Positions 45,171-54,069 of a stretch of 64,000 nucleotides of DNA are shown in pieces; the first letter of the stretch is position 1, and every line of letters begins with the position of its first letter. The DNA lies in assembly GCF_900111895.1 (NCBI RefSeq), contig NZ_FOKB01000006.1:186001-250000 (forward strand), written 5' to 3'. The notes under the pieces were generated by a model that saw nothing but the letters and a program-made list of their open reading frames with translations, was not told the DNA's origin and made no database searches. Origin of the DNA: Pseudomonas simiae. GTDB lineage: Bacteria; Pseudomonadota; Gammaproteobacteria; Pseudomonadales; Pseudomonadaceae. The position numbers were made by a program, and so were the translations under genes.

Positions 45171-45926
45171 ATGTTCAAGCACCTGCTGCTCGCCTTCGCC
45201 AGTACGTCCCTCCTGTTGGCAGGTTCGGCCCGCGCCGAAGAACCGTCCGACGCCTCCCTGGTGCTGCTGACGGAAAACTTCCCGCCCTACAACATGGCGA
45301 AAAACGGCAAGAACTTCGCCAAGGAAGAGAACATCGAAGGCATTGCCGTGGACATCGTGCGCGAGACCTTCAAGCGCGCCGGTATTGCCTACAACCTCAC
45401 CCTGCGATTTCCTTGGGAACGCATCTACAAGCTCGCCCTGGAAAAACCCGGTTACGGTGTGTTCGTGATGGCCCGGCTGCCGGACCGTGAAGCGCTGTTC
45501 AAATGGGTCGGCCCCATTGGCCCCGACGATTGGGTGCTGCTGGCCAAGGCTGACAGCAAAATCCAACTGGCCCACCTTGAGCACGCCCGCCCCTACAGGA
45601 TCGGTGCCTACAAGGGTGATGCGATTGCCGAGTCCCTGGAAAAACAGGGTTTAAAGCCGATAGTCGTGCTGCGGGACCAGGACAACGCGCAGAAACTGAT
45701 GGATGGCCAGATCGATCTGTGGGCCACCGGCGATCCTGCCGGACGTTACCTGGCGCGCCAAGTCGGCGTGACGGGGCTCAAGACGGTCCTGCGCTTTAAC
45801 AGCGCCCAGCTCTACCTTGCACTGAACAAGGACGTGCCGGATGAGCTGGTGGCCAAGCTTCAGGCCGCGCTGGACCAACTGCGAAAAGATGGCGTCGTCG
45901 ACGAGATCATGGCGAACTATCTGTAA
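45171..45926 (+). CDS. Periplasmic solute-binding protein family 3 homolog
   Basis: 251 residues from the ATG at 45171, with a signal peptide ending SARAEE. The fold is that of amino-acid binding proteins (LVLLTENFPPYNMAKNG at the mature N-terminus, DIVRETFKRAGI, FPWERIYKLAL), but no permease or ATPase is adjacent. Such orphans in pseudomonads may act as sensors or enzymes. It follows hisF by 66 bases. Confidence 0.75.
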   Translation: MFKHLLLAFASTSLLLAGSARAEEPSDASLVLLTENFPPYNMAKNGKNFAKEENIEGIAVDIVRETFKRAGIAYNLTLRFPWERIYKLALEKPGYGVFVMARLPDREALFKWVGPIGPDDWVLLAKADSKIQLAHLEHARPYRIGAYKGDAIAESLEKQGLKPIVVLRDQDNAQKLMDGQIDLWATGDPAGRYLARQVGVTGLKTVLRFNSAQLYLALNKDVPDELVAKLQAALDQLRKDGVVDEIMANYL

Positions 45927-45976
45927 CCGGCCGAACTCCCTGTAGGCGCTGGCAAGTCGGCGCCTACAACGGATCG

Positions 45977-46750
45977 TCAGCGGTAAATGCCATCCTTGCC
46001 GTGCCCGGCCATGGCCTGGTTGCTGCGCACGCTAATCATCAACTTGATATTGATCCAGTCGACGCCCTGGGCCTTGAGCTTGGGCAATTCGCGCTCCAAC
46101 ACCGCCAGGGTTTGTGGGTAAGGGTGGCCGATCATCACCACTGAACCCTGCTTGTGCGCCAGCTTGATTGCCGTCTGCAATTGCGTGGTGATCGCCGCTT
46201 CGGTGCGCTCGTCATCCAGAAACACATCCCGCGACACATGGGCCAGGCCAATCTTCTGCGCCTCGGCGGCCGCCACGGTTTGCGCACTGGTGCGGCTGTC
46301 GACAAAGAACTTGTTGCGCCGTTGCAGCTCGGCCATCAACCAGGCCATGGCGGCCGGCTGGGCAGTCATGCGGCTGCCCATGTGGTTGTTGATACCGGCG
46401 GTGTAGGGCACGGCCTGGAACGCGGCGTCCAGGCGCTTGCCGAGTTCTTCGATGGACAACTCGGGGTGCCAGGCAAACGGTCCGGTAGCCGGGTCCATGG
46501 GCATGTGCAGGATCACGATCTTGCCGGCCTTGTGCGCTTCGCGGGCGAATTCGGCGGCGTGGGGCGTGTCGGGCATGATCGCCGTGGTGACCGGCCCAGG
46601 CAGGGCCAGCACGCGACGATCGCGGGGCAGGTTTTGCCCGAGATCGTCGATGATGAGGGTCAGGTAGGCTTTGTGCGGCTCACCGGCAGGTGTCGCGTGG
46701 GCGACGCCTGCCAGGCTGCACAGCACAGCAATGATCAGGGCAAAACGCAT
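45977..46750 (-). CDS. Divergent polysaccharide deacetylase family protein (YibQ-like)
   Basis: 257 residues with a signal peptide (ends GVAHA). LIIDDLGQNL, ILHMPMDP and NNHMGSRMT are hallmarks of the divergent deacetylase (YibQ) family, which has an NodB-like fold. It follows the CtpA and EnvC genes on the same strand, the usual gene group near gpmI, and is probably a periplasmic envelope enzyme. Confidence 0.85.
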   Translation of the reverse strand: MRFALIIAVLCSLAGVAHATPAGEPHKAYLTLIIDDLGQNLPRDRRVLALPGPVTTAIMPDTPHAAEFAREAHKAGKIVILHMPMDPATGPFAWHPELSIEELGKRLDAAFQAVPYTAGINNHMGSRMTAQPAAMAWLMAELQRRNKFFVDSRTSAQTVAAAEAQKIGLAHVSRDVFLDDERTEAAITTQLQTAIKLAHKQGSVVMIGHPYPQTLAVLERELPKLKAQGVDWINIKLMISVRSNQAMAGHGKDGIYR

Positions 46751-46751
46751 A

Positions 46752-48068
46752 TCAACGGCTGCGGGTGATGCTCAGGCCCTTGAGCAGGCTCAGCGCCTGG
46801 GCCAGCTGGTAATCGTCGTCCTGCGGCATCGGTTTGGCTTTCTTGCTGCTGTCGGTTGGCTGGTCAGCGCCGCCGTTGCCATTGCCCAAGTGACCTTGCA
46901 GGTCAGCCTCTTTGTAGTACTCGCTGTCGATCTCGTTGGTGATCTTGGCCTTGCGCACCTCGATGTCCGGCACGATGCCCTGGGCCTGGATCGAGCGGCC
47001 ATTCGGTGTGTAGTACAGCGCAGTGGTGATCTTCAGCGCCCGCTCGTTGTTCAGCGGCAATACGGTTTGCACCGAGCCTTTGCCGAAGCTGGTGGTGCCC
47101 ATCAGCACGCCGCGCTTCTGGTCTTGCAGCGCGCCGGCGACGATCTCCGAGGCCGAGGCGCTGCCGCCGTTGATCAGCACGGCCAGTGGCACGTTTTCGC
47201 TGAGATCGTTGCCGGTGGCCGAGAAGCGCAGCTCGGAGTTGGCGATACGGCCCTTGGTGTAGACGATCAGGCCTTTGGTGATGAAGTGGTCGACCACTTC
47301 CACCGCCGACTGCAGCACGCCGCCTGGGTTATTACGCAGGTCGAGCACGATACCGTTGAGTTTTTTGCCGTTGTCCTTGCGCAGCTTGGCCAGGGCCTTG
47401 GCCACTTCGTCGCCGGTCTTGACCTGGAACTGGGTGATGCGGATGTAGCCGTAGCCCGACTCCAACAGCTGACTCTTCACGCTCTTGACCACAATGGTCG
47501 CGCGGGTCAGCGTCACGTCGAACGGGTTGCCGCCGTCGCGTACCAGGGTCAGGGTGATTTTCTGGCCGATCTTGCCGCGCATCTTGTCGACGGCTTCGGT
47601 CATGGTCTGGCCACGGGTCGGCTGACCATTGATCTTGACGATAAAGTCGCCAGCCTGGATGCCTGCCTTGGACGCCGGGGTGTCATCGATCGGCGAGACC
47701 ACCTTGATGTTGCCGTCTTCGGAGCCGACTTCAATGCCCAGGCCGCCGAATTCACCGCTGGTGCTTTCCTGCAGCTCGGCGAAATCTTCCGGGCCCAGGT
47801 AGGCGGAGTGCGGATCGAGGTTGCTGAGCATGCCCTTGATGGCATTTTCCAGCAGGGTCTTGTCGTCTACGGGTTCGACATAGGCTGCCTTGATGCGGTC
47901 CATGACCTCGGCGAACGTGCGCAGCTCATCCAGCGGCAACGGCGCCTTGGTGGTCGCGGCCGTGGCGGCGGGTGCAGCCGGAGCGGCCTGGTCGGCGAAA
48001 GCCAGGGGCGCGCCGATCACCAGGGCGATCGTCAGGGCCAGCGAAGTGAGGCGGGACAAATGCAGCAT
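46752..48068 (-). CDS. CtpA-type carboxy-terminal processing protease (S41)
   Basis: 438 residues: signal peptide, PDZ domain (about 95-180), then S41 protease with the Ser in GGSASASEI and the Lys in SFGKGSVQ. Periplasmic protease that in Pseudomonas degrades cell-wall cross-link hydrolases with its LbcA partner. Stop is one base before the next gene start, in one transcription unit with the EnvC gene upstream. Confidence 0.88.
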   Translation of the reverse strand: MLHLSRLTSLALTIALVIGAPLAFADQAAPAAPAATAATTKAPLPLDELRTFAEVMDRIKAAYVEPVDDKTLLENAIKGMLSNLDPHSAYLGPEDFAELQESTSGEFGGLGIEVGSEDGNIKVVSPIDDTPASKAGIQAGDFIVKINGQPTRGQTMTEAVDKMRGKIGQKITLTLVRDGGNPFDVTLTRATIVVKSVKSQLLESGYGYIRITQFQVKTGDEVAKALAKLRKDNGKKLNGIVLDLRNNPGGVLQSAVEVVDHFITKGLIVYTKGRIANSELRFSATGNDLSENVPLAVLINGGSASASEIVAGALQDQKRGVLMGTTSFGKGSVQTVLPLNNERALKITTALYYTPNGRSIQAQGIVPDIEVRKAKITNEIDSEYYKEADLQGHLGNGNGGADQPTDSSKKAKPMPQDDDYQLAQALSLLKGLSITRSR

Positions 48069-48098
48069 GTCGAACGAACTCCTAATGTAGATGCAGCC

Positions 48099-49394
48099 CT
48101 ATCCTTGGGAACGGCACCATTGTGCAGGGTCGCTCGGGCGGCCCTGCTGACGAATAGCGAAGTACAGCGCCGGGGTGTCCTGGCCACCACTGTTACCGAC
48201 AGTGGAAATGGATTCACCGGCTTTTACAACATCACCTGCCGACTTGAGTAAAGTCTGATTGTGGCCGTAAAGACTCAAATAGCCATTACCGTGGTCAAGA
48301 ATCACCAACAAACCGGCACCCCGCAGCCAATCGGCAAACACCACGCGCCCACCGTGGACGGCGTGCACCTGGCTGCCAGCGGAGGCGCTGATCATCACGC
48401 CATCCCACTTCGCGCGGGTGTCATCGCCACGGGTTTCACCGAAGCGTGCCAGTAATCGACCATCAACCGGCCATGGAAGTTTGCCGCGCGCTGAAGCAAA
48501 AGGGCCGCCGAAGGATTCGCCGGCGCTGGAAACCAGCGGGCCAGGCGCTGCACGCGCCGGTTTACGCGGTGCCGGGGCGTCCGAGGTGGCAGCCAGCTCG
48601 GCCTCACGCTGGCGCTTTTTTTCGGCTTCCTGCTGGGCGATCAGCGCTTTTTGCCGCGCTTCTTCGGCCTCACGTGCCTGGCGGGCCAGGGTTTCTTCAA
48701 TCGTTTTGAGGACTTTGGCCAAGTCGGCCTGGTCCTGCTCGCGGGCTTGCAGCTTGGCGTCGCGGGCCTTCACGTCGTCATTCAGCTTGGCCAGGGCCAG
48801 CTGGCGCTCTTTGCGAACCTTGTCCAGCTCGTCGCGCTGAGCGTTGAGGCTGCTTTTCTGGTCCTCAAGCTGCGACTGCTGGTTAGCGATTTCCTGTTCG
48901 ACGTTGACCAACTGGCGCAAGGTCTCGTTGAAGCTTTTCAATTGCTCCAGGCGAGCCTTGCTCAGGTAGTCGTAGTAGGTCAGGGTGCGCGCGAATTTTT
49001 CCGGGTTCTGCTGGTTGAGCAGCAGCTTGAGGTATTCCTGGCGGCCATTCTGATAGGCGGCACGAGCCTGGATCGCGATCAAGCGTTGCTGTTCAACGCG
49101 TGCGCTCTGGAGTTTTTTTTTCTCAGCGTCGAGTCGCTCCAGTTCCGACTCGCTCTTCTTTAGTTCTTTTTGTAACTCCTGGACCTGCTTCTCCAGCTTG
49201 CCCATCTCGGTTTCCGTGCCGCGCAGGTCTTTCTGCACGCCGGATTTTTCTTCCTGGAGCTTGCCGAGCAGTTTTTTCAGCTCGGTAATGTCCTGACGCG
49301 TAGCGTCCAACTGTTGTTGGGTTTGTGCGCGCTCATCGGCAAACGCCGGTTGGAGCAGGCAGACAAGAGCGAGGGTAATCAAGGCGCGAAGCAT
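48099..49394 (-). CDS. EnvC-like murein hydrolase activator
   Basis: 431 residues from the ATG at 49394, with a signal peptide ending PAFADE. A long coiled coil (about 25-260) is followed by a Lys/Ala/Pro-rich linker and a C-terminal LytM/M23 domain (about 310-430). Several M23 zinc ligands are missing: WDGV replaces the H-x-G-x-D start and LYFAIR replaces the HxH, so it should activate AmiA/AmiB amidases rather than cut peptidoglycan itself. Confidence 0.88.
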   Translation of the reverse strand: MLRALITLALVCLLQPAFADERAQTQQQLDATRQDITELKKLLGKLQEEKSGVQKDLRGTETEMGKLEKQVQELQKELKKSESELERLDAEKKKLQSARVEQQRLIAIQARAAYQNGRQEYLKLLLNQQNPEKFARTLTYYDYLSKARLEQLKSFNETLRQLVNVEQEIANQQSQLEDQKSSLNAQRDELDKVRKERQLALAKLNDDVKARDAKLQAREQDQADLAKVLKTIEETLARQAREAEEARQKALIAQQEAEKKRQREAELAATSDAPAPRKPARAAPGPLVSSAGESFGGPFASARGKLPWPVDGRLLARFGETRGDDTRAKWDGVMISASAGSQVHAVHGGRVVFADWLRGAGLLVILDHGNGYLSLYGHNQTLLKSAGDVVKAGESISTVGNSGGQDTPALYFAIRQQGRPSDPAQWCRSQG

Positions 49395-49540
49395 AGAGGC
49401 GGGCGACACCAGGGAAAGGGACGCTCTAGTATGCCCGCCAAGCGCGGCAAAAAAAACGCCCAATTCGGGCTGGGGGGCAAGATAGGTGCCGAGTGGCGGT
49501 GGTATGGCGAAAAGACATCTATCAAACAGCGTACAACCAA

Positions 49541-49630
49541 TGTGGGAGCGGGCTTGCTCGCGAATGCGGTGTGCCAGTCGCTGAAAATGTCGACTGAGCT
49601 ACCGTATTCGCGAGCAAGCCCGCTCCCACA
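49541..49630. repeat. REP doublet after gpmI
   Basis: TGTGGGAGCGGGCTTGCTCG and its complement at the two ends, about 90 bases. Lies between gpmI and the EnvC gene. Confidence 0.85.
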
Positions 49631-49653
49631 CTGGTTTTGTGGTGAGGCTGGGA

Positions 49654-51180
49654 TCAGACCAGAATCGAAGTCCCGGTCATCTCCACCGGCTTCTCCAGCC
49701 CCATCAGCATCAGCATGGTCGGCGCCACATCTGCCAGCACGCCGCCTTCGCGCACTTTCAAATCACGCTTGCCGACATAGATAAACGGCACTGGCTCAGT
49801 CGTGTGGGCTGTGTGGGCCTGGCCGGTGGATTCATCGGACATCTGTTCGCAGTTGCCGTGGTCGGCCGTGATCAGTGCTTCGCCGCCGACTTTCTCCAGG
49901 GCATCGACGATGCGACCGACGCAAAGGTCCAGGCATTCCACGGCCTTGGTCGCGGCTTCCAGGTTACCGCTATGGCCGACCATGTCGCCGTTGGCGTAGT
50001 TGACCACGATCACGTCGTAACGCTGGTGTTCGATGGCGTCGACGATCTTGTCGGTGACTTCCGGCGCGCTCATTTCCGGCTGCAGGTCGTAGGTCGCAAC
50101 CTTTGGCGATGGGATCAGAATGCGTTCTTCGCCTGGGAACGGCTCTTCACGACCGCCGGAGAAGAAGAAGGTCACGTGGGCGTATTTCTCGGTTTCGGCA
50201 ATGCGCAGCTGGGTCTTGCCGTTTTTCGCCAGGTAGTCGCCCAGCACGTTGTCCAGGCTGCCCGGAGCAAAGGCCGCGGGGGCCGGGATACTGGCGGCGT
50301 ATTGGGTCAGGCCCACGTACTGCACTTTGGGCTGGCGGGCACGCTCGAATTCCTTGAAACCGTCTTCGACAAACACGCGGCTCAGCTCGCGGGCGCGGTC
50401 GGCACGGAAGTTCATGAACACCACCGCGTCGCCGTCTTCTACCTTCACCGGCTCGCCGATGGTGGTGGCCTTGACGAATTCGTCGCTCTCGCCACGGGCG
50501 TAGGCGGCCTCCAGGCCTTCCTGGGCGGTGGCGGCGTGGAATTCGGCCTGGCCGTCGACGATCAGGTTGTAGGCCTGGGAGACGCGGTCCCAACGGTTGT
50601 CGCGGTCCATGGCGAAGTAACGGCCGACCAAACTGGCGATACGGCCTTTGCCGAGGGCGGCGAAGGTGGTGTCGAGCAGTTCGATGGAGGATTGCGCGCT
50701 TTTCGGCGGGGTGTCCCGGCCGTCGAGGAAAGCGTGCAGGTAAATCTTGTCGGCGCCGCGCTTAAAGGCCAGTTCGGCCATGGCGACCAGGTGGTCCTGG
50801 TGGCTGTGGACGCCGCCATCGGACAGCAGGCCCATGAAGTGCACGGCCTTGCCGGCAGCCACTGCTTTATCTACCGCGGCGCAGATGGTCGGATTCTCGA
50901 AGAACTCACCATCGCGGATCGCTTTGGTCACACGGGTGAAGTCCTGGTATACCACTCGTCCGGCGCCGAGGTTCATGTGGCCGACTTCCGAGTTGCCCAT
51001 CTGACCGTCCGGCAAGCCTACGTCCATACCTGAACCAGAGATGAGGCCGTTGGGTACGCTGGCGGTCAGGCGGTCGAGTACCGGCTTCTTGGCCGCGTAT
51101 ACCGCGTTGTCGTGGTGGCTTTCACTGTGTCCGAAGCCATCGAGAATTATCAGGACCAAAGGTTTAGGCGTAGTAGTCAT
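49654..51180 (-). CDS. gpmI: GpmI, cofactor-independent phosphoglycerate mutase
   Basis: 508 residues from the ATG at 51180 (MTTTPKPLVLIILDGFGHSES). Nucleophile Ser in MGNSEVGHMNLGAG and metal ligands in LDGFG and TADHGNCEQM. Interconverts 2- and 3-phosphoglycerate in glycolysis, Mn-dependent. First gene before the envelope group envC-ctpA-yibQ on the same strand. Confidence 0.96.
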   Translation of the reverse strand: MTTTPKPLVLIILDGFGHSESHHDNAVYAAKKPVLDRLTASVPNGLISGSGMDVGLPDGQMGNSEVGHMNLGAGRVVYQDFTRVTKAIRDGEFFENPTICAAVDKAVAAGKAVHFMGLLSDGGVHSHQDHLVAMAELAFKRGADKIYLHAFLDGRDTPPKSAQSSIELLDTTFAALGKGRIASLVGRYFAMDRDNRWDRVSQAYNLIVDGQAEFHAATAQEGLEAAYARGESDEFVKATTIGEPVKVEDGDAVVFMNFRADRARELSRVFVEDGFKEFERARQPKVQYVGLTQYAASIPAPAAFAPGSLDNVLGDYLAKNGKTQLRIAETEKYAHVTFFFSGGREEPFPGEERILIPSPKVATYDLQPEMSAPEVTDKIVDAIEHQRYDVIVVNYANGDMVGHSGNLEAATKAVECLDLCVGRIVDALEKVGGEALITADHGNCEQMSDESTGQAHTAHTTEPVPFIYVGKRDLKVREGGVLADVAPTMLMLMGLEKPVEMTGTSILV

Positions 51181-51328
51181 AGATCCTCTCGCGGCGGTAA
51201 TAAAGGAAGACAATTGAAAAGGGAGTGGCAGTTTAAAGCGAAGTTCCGACCACGTCACCGCTTTACGGGGGTTGGCCCCCCCTGACGGCTGTGTATACTT
51301 ACCGCCATTTTAACGCCCTGGAACCTCC

Positions 51329-51745
51329 TTGATGGTTGATCACCTGATTGCATTTGCCACTGCCCACTACCTGCTCGTGGGTGCCTTCGTCATCCTGCTG
51401 GCGCTGCTGATCGCTCACGAATTGAGCCGCGGTGGCCGCAGCCTGAGCACGGCGGAGCTGACCGCACTGGTCAACAAGGATGAGGCCGTTGTCGTGGACA
51501 TCCGCCCGGCCAAGGATTTTGCCACCGGCCACATCGTCGGTGCCCTGAACATTCCGCAGGACAAGCTGATCGCGCGCCTGGCCGAGTTGGAAAAGCACAA
51601 GGCCAAGACCATCATCCTGGTCGACGCCCAAGGCCAGCACGCCGGCACCCACGCCCGCGAAATGCTCAAGACCGGTTTCACCGCCGCCAAGCTGTCCGGT
51701 GGCATCAGCAGCTGGCGCGCCGATAACCTGCCGCTGGTGAAGTGA
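51329..51745 (+). CDS. Rhodanese-like domain protein lacking the active Cys (YibN-like)
   Basis: 138 residues: one N-terminal membrane helix (about 5-27) and a rhodanese domain (VVVDIRPAKDFATGHIVGALNIP). At the catalytic loop the sequence is ILVDAQGQHAGT, where the Cys is absent. YibN-type protein encoded before grxC and secB; likely a membrane-bound scaffold rather than a sulfurtransferase. Ends one base before grxC. Confidence 0.85.
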   Translation: MMVDHLIAFATAHYLLVGAFVILLALLIAHELSRGGRSLSTAELTALVNKDEAVVVDIRPAKDFATGHIVGALNIPQDKLIARLAELEKHKAKTIILVDAQGQHAGTHAREMLKTGFTAAKLSGGISSWRADNLPLVK

Positions 51746-51746
51746 T

Positions 51747-52001
51747 ATGAGCCAGGTTGTCGTGTATTCCAGCGATTGGTGCCCTTACTGCATGCGGGCC
51801 AAGGCTCTGCTGGAGAAAAAGGGCGTTGCCTTCGAAGAAATCAAGGTCGACGGCAAACCCCAGGTGCGCGCCGAGATGGCCCAGAAGGCGGGGCGCACGT
51901 CCGTGCCGCAGATCTGGATCGGCGCCAAGCATATCGGTGGTTGCGATGACCTGTTTGCCCTGGAGCGCGCGGGTAAACTCGATGCGCTGCTGCTCGTCTG
52001 A
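51747..52001 (+). CDS. grxC: Glutaredoxin 3
   Basis: 84 residues with the CPYC redox site at residues about 12-15 and the TSVPQIWIG cis-Pro loop. Reduces glutathione mixed disulfides and ribonucleotide reductase. In an operon with the rhodanese-like gene and secB. Confidence 0.95.
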   Translation: MSQVVVYSSDWCPYCMRAKALLEKKGVAFEEIKVDGKPQVRAEMAQKAGRTSVPQIWIGAKHIGGCDDLFALERAGKLDALLLV

Positions 52002-52042
52002 TGCCTAAACCCTAAAAGACCCCAAGATCACAAGGATCTGCG

Positions 52043-52522
52043 ATGACTGACCAACAGAACACCGAAGCTGCAGAAGCCCAAGCGCCACAGTTTTCGCTGC
52101 AGCGCATCTACGTGCGTGACCTGTCGTTCGAAGCGCCGAAAAGCCCGGCCATCTTCCGCCAGGAATGGACCCCAAGCGTTGCACTGGACCTGAACACTCG
52201 CCAGAAGGCCCTGGAAGGCGACTTCCACGAAGTCGTGCTGACCCTGTCCGTGACCGTCAAGAACGGCGAAGAAGTGGCCTTCATCGCTGAAGTGCAACAG
52301 GCCGGTATCTTCCTGATCCAGGGCCTGGACGAAGCGTCCATGAGCCACACCTTGGGCGCGTTCTGCCCGAACATCCTGTTCCCGTATGCCCGTGAGACCC
52401 TGGACAGCCTGGTCACCCGTGGCTCGTTCCCTGCGCTGATGCTGGCTCCGGTGAACTTCGATGCCCTGTACGCTCAAGAGCTGCAGCGCATGCAACAGGA
52501 AGGTTCGTCGACCGTTCAATAA
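52043..52522 (+). CDS. secB: SecB export chaperone
   Basis: 159 residues. IYVRDLSFEAPKSPAIF near the N-terminus and FCPNILFPYARE are SecB hallmarks. Tetrameric chaperone that keeps preproteins unfolded and hands them to SecA. Forty bases after grxC. Confidence 0.97.
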   Translation: MTDQQNTEAAEAQAPQFSLQRIYVRDLSFEAPKSPAIFRQEWTPSVALDLNTRQKALEGDFHEVVLTLSVTVKNGEEVAFIAEVQQAGIFLIQGLDEASMSHTLGAFCPNILFPYARETLDSLVTRGSFPALMLAPVNFDALYAQELQRMQQEGSSTVQ

Positions 52523-52538
52523 GTCGATGCGGTAAAAA

Positions 52539-52627
52539 TGTGGGAGGGGGCTTGCCCCCGATAGCGGAGTGTCAGTCACATAGATGTCGACTGGCACTCC
52601 GTCATCGGGGGCAAGCCCCCTCCCACA
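52539..52627. repeat. REP doublet after secB
   Basis: TGTGGGAGGGGGCTTGCCCC and its complement at the two ends; between converging secB and trmL. Confidence 0.85.
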
Positions 52628-52641
52628 CTTGTTTTACGGTG

Positions 52642-53097
52642 TTACTTGAAACCGAGCTGGCGCCAGCCTTCGTAAACCGCGACGGCCACGGTGTTGGACA
52701 GGTTCAAGCTGCGGCACCCCTCGCGCATCGGCAAGCGCAGGCGATGGCCATCGGGCAGGGCGTCGAGTACCTCGGCCGGCAGGCCACGGCTTTCCGGACC
52801 GAACAGGAAGGCGTCACCTTCGGCAAAGCTGACATCGTGGAACGGTTGCGAGCCCTTGGTGGTGAACGCGAACAGTCGCGGATGCCCCAGGCTTTCCAGG
52901 CAACTGGCCAGGTCGGCGTGGCGCTTGAGCGTGGCGTACTCGTGGTAGTCGAGCCCGGCACGGCGCAGGCGCTTGTCGTCCATGTCGAAGCCCAGGGGCT
53001 CGATCAAATGCAGGTGGCAGCCACTGTTGGCGCACAGCCTGATAACGTTGCCGGTATTCGGCGGAATTTCTGGTTGAAAAAGGATGACGTGAAACAT
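52642..53097 (-). CDS. trmL: TrmL, tRNA (cytidine/uridine-34-2'-O)-methyltransferase
   Basis: 151 residues, SPOUT fold: MFHVILFQPEIPPNTGN start, LFGPESRGLP, and the trefoil-knot C-terminus RLPMREGCRSLNLSNTVAV. Methylates the wobble base of leucine tRNAs. The ATG at 53097 overlaps head-to-head with the ATG of the plus-strand gene at 53096. Confidence 0.95.
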   Translation of the reverse strand: MFHVILFQPEIPPNTGNVIRLCANSGCHLHLIEPLGFDMDDKRLRRAGLDYHEYATLKRHADLASCLESLGHPRLFAFTTKGSQPFHDVSFAEGDAFLFGPESRGLPAEVLDALPDGHRLRLPMREGCRSLNLSNTVAVAVYEGWRQLGFK

Positions 53098-53536
53098 GCA
53101 CGGCTCCGAAGGCAAAGATGCGCTGCATTCTACCCCTGAAGAGGACCCAAGACCGAAGCTTATGCCTCGGGTCATGGGCTCATTGGCGATTGTTGGCATG
53201 ATGGTGGGCCTGATGATCGGTCGCCTGACCACACCGGACCCGGTCGAACTGCAGCAGGTCGAGACCGCGGCGGACGGCGTGGTGGTGTGGTTCAACAGCG
53301 AACCCAAGCTGCACGGCGAGCATATCGACGGCACCGTGGCGCTGCTGTTCGACGCACAGGGCCAGGCCGCCGGTGGGCAGCTCAAGGTCAATGACAAGGA
53401 TGTGAACTGGCGCGTGCGCAAGACCGATGGCGGCCTGCTGCTGAACCTGGTGGCGGCTCGGCCGTTGCGCGGGGAATGGAAAGGGGAGGAGGCTGACGGC
53501 CGCTGGCGGCTGGAGATCCATCTCCAAGAGCAATAA
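53096..53536 (+). CDS. Conserved hypothetical single-pass membrane protein
   Basis: 146 residues. One hydrophobic segment at about 28-42 (SLAIVGMMVGLMIG) and a periplasmic beta-rich domain. No known motif. The CATG at 53095-53098 serves both this ATG and that of trmL; if that is too tight, the ATG at 53162 (MPRVMGSLA) is a plausible start that leaves room for a ribosome site. Confidence 0.65.
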   Translation: MHGSEGKDALHSTPEEDPRPKLMPRVMGSLAIVGMMVGLMIGRLTTPDPVELQQVETAADGVVVWFNSEPKLHGEHIDGTVALLFDAQGQAAGGQLKVNDKDVNWRVRKTDGGLLLNLVAARPLRGEWKGEEADGRWRLEIHLQEQ

Positions 53537-53745
53537 AAGAGGGAGTTCCCGGCCTGCCTGTACCAGGGCTCCCAAAACAGGGTGAAGCTTGCAAAGCTTC
53601 GGTGTTAAAGAGGGAATCCCCGGCCTGCCTGTACCGAGGTTCCCCAAAGCGGTGTGGGGCGCGACGCTGCTCGCGTCAAGCACCCCGGGTGTAAAGAGGG
53701 GATTCTCGGCCTGCCTGTACCAAGGTCCCCGAAACTGGGTAGTAC
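53534..53745. repeat. Three-copy tandem intergenic repeat
   Basis: Three units share AAAGAGGG, then CGGCCTGCCTGTACC at 53550-53564, 53621-53635 and 53707-53721, then a CCCAAA or CCCGAA tail. Between units lie short hairpins (GAAGCTT-GCA-AAGCTTC; GACGC-TGCTC-GCGTC). No gene in 53537-54069. Confidence 0.75.
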
Positions 53746-53810
53746 AAGGGTTATTGCAGGGCGCGTGCCAGAGTGGCGACGTTGTGCCAAAAAAATCCTA
53801 AAAAAAGCGC

Positions 53811-53843
53811 AAAGCCCCGGAATACGGGGCTTTGGTGTTTTTG
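53811..53843. terminator. Terminator between converging genes
   Basis: AAAGCCCCG pairs with CGGGGCTTT across GAATA, with T-rich sequence on the plus side and A-rich sequence before it, so it can act in both directions. Confidence 0.8.
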
Positions 53844-53956
53844 GTATTCAGATTGTCATCAACGAGCCTGAGGCTTGATGCGTTAGATTCATGCCCGATG
53901 CCGGTTCATGGTGCATTGAAGCGGTGCACGGCGCTGGAACCTTGTAGCGGTCCAAA

Positions 53957-54045
53957 TGTGGGAGGGGGCTTGCCCCCGATAGCAGTAGGTCAGTCACAAC
54001 ATCTGTGGCTGATATACCGTCATCGGGGGCAAGCCCCCTCCCACA
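53957..54045. repeat. REP doublet downstream of ntrC
   Basis: TGTGGGAGGGGGCTTGCCCC and its complement at the two ends; nearly the same arms as the pair at 52539. Confidence 0.85.
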
Positions 54046-54069
54046 TTGGATCTTCAGTGGATCTGAGAT

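Noticed and set aside
42423..45584. Open frame of about 1050 codons on the minus strand opposite hisB-hisF
   Set aside because: It is antisense to five well-recognised genes and results from GC-rich codon bias; no family resemblance.
45935..45972. Hairpin (GTAGGCGC with GCGCCTAC) after the solute-binding protein gene as a terminator
   Set aside because: No T-run on either strand; more likely a short intergenic palindrome.
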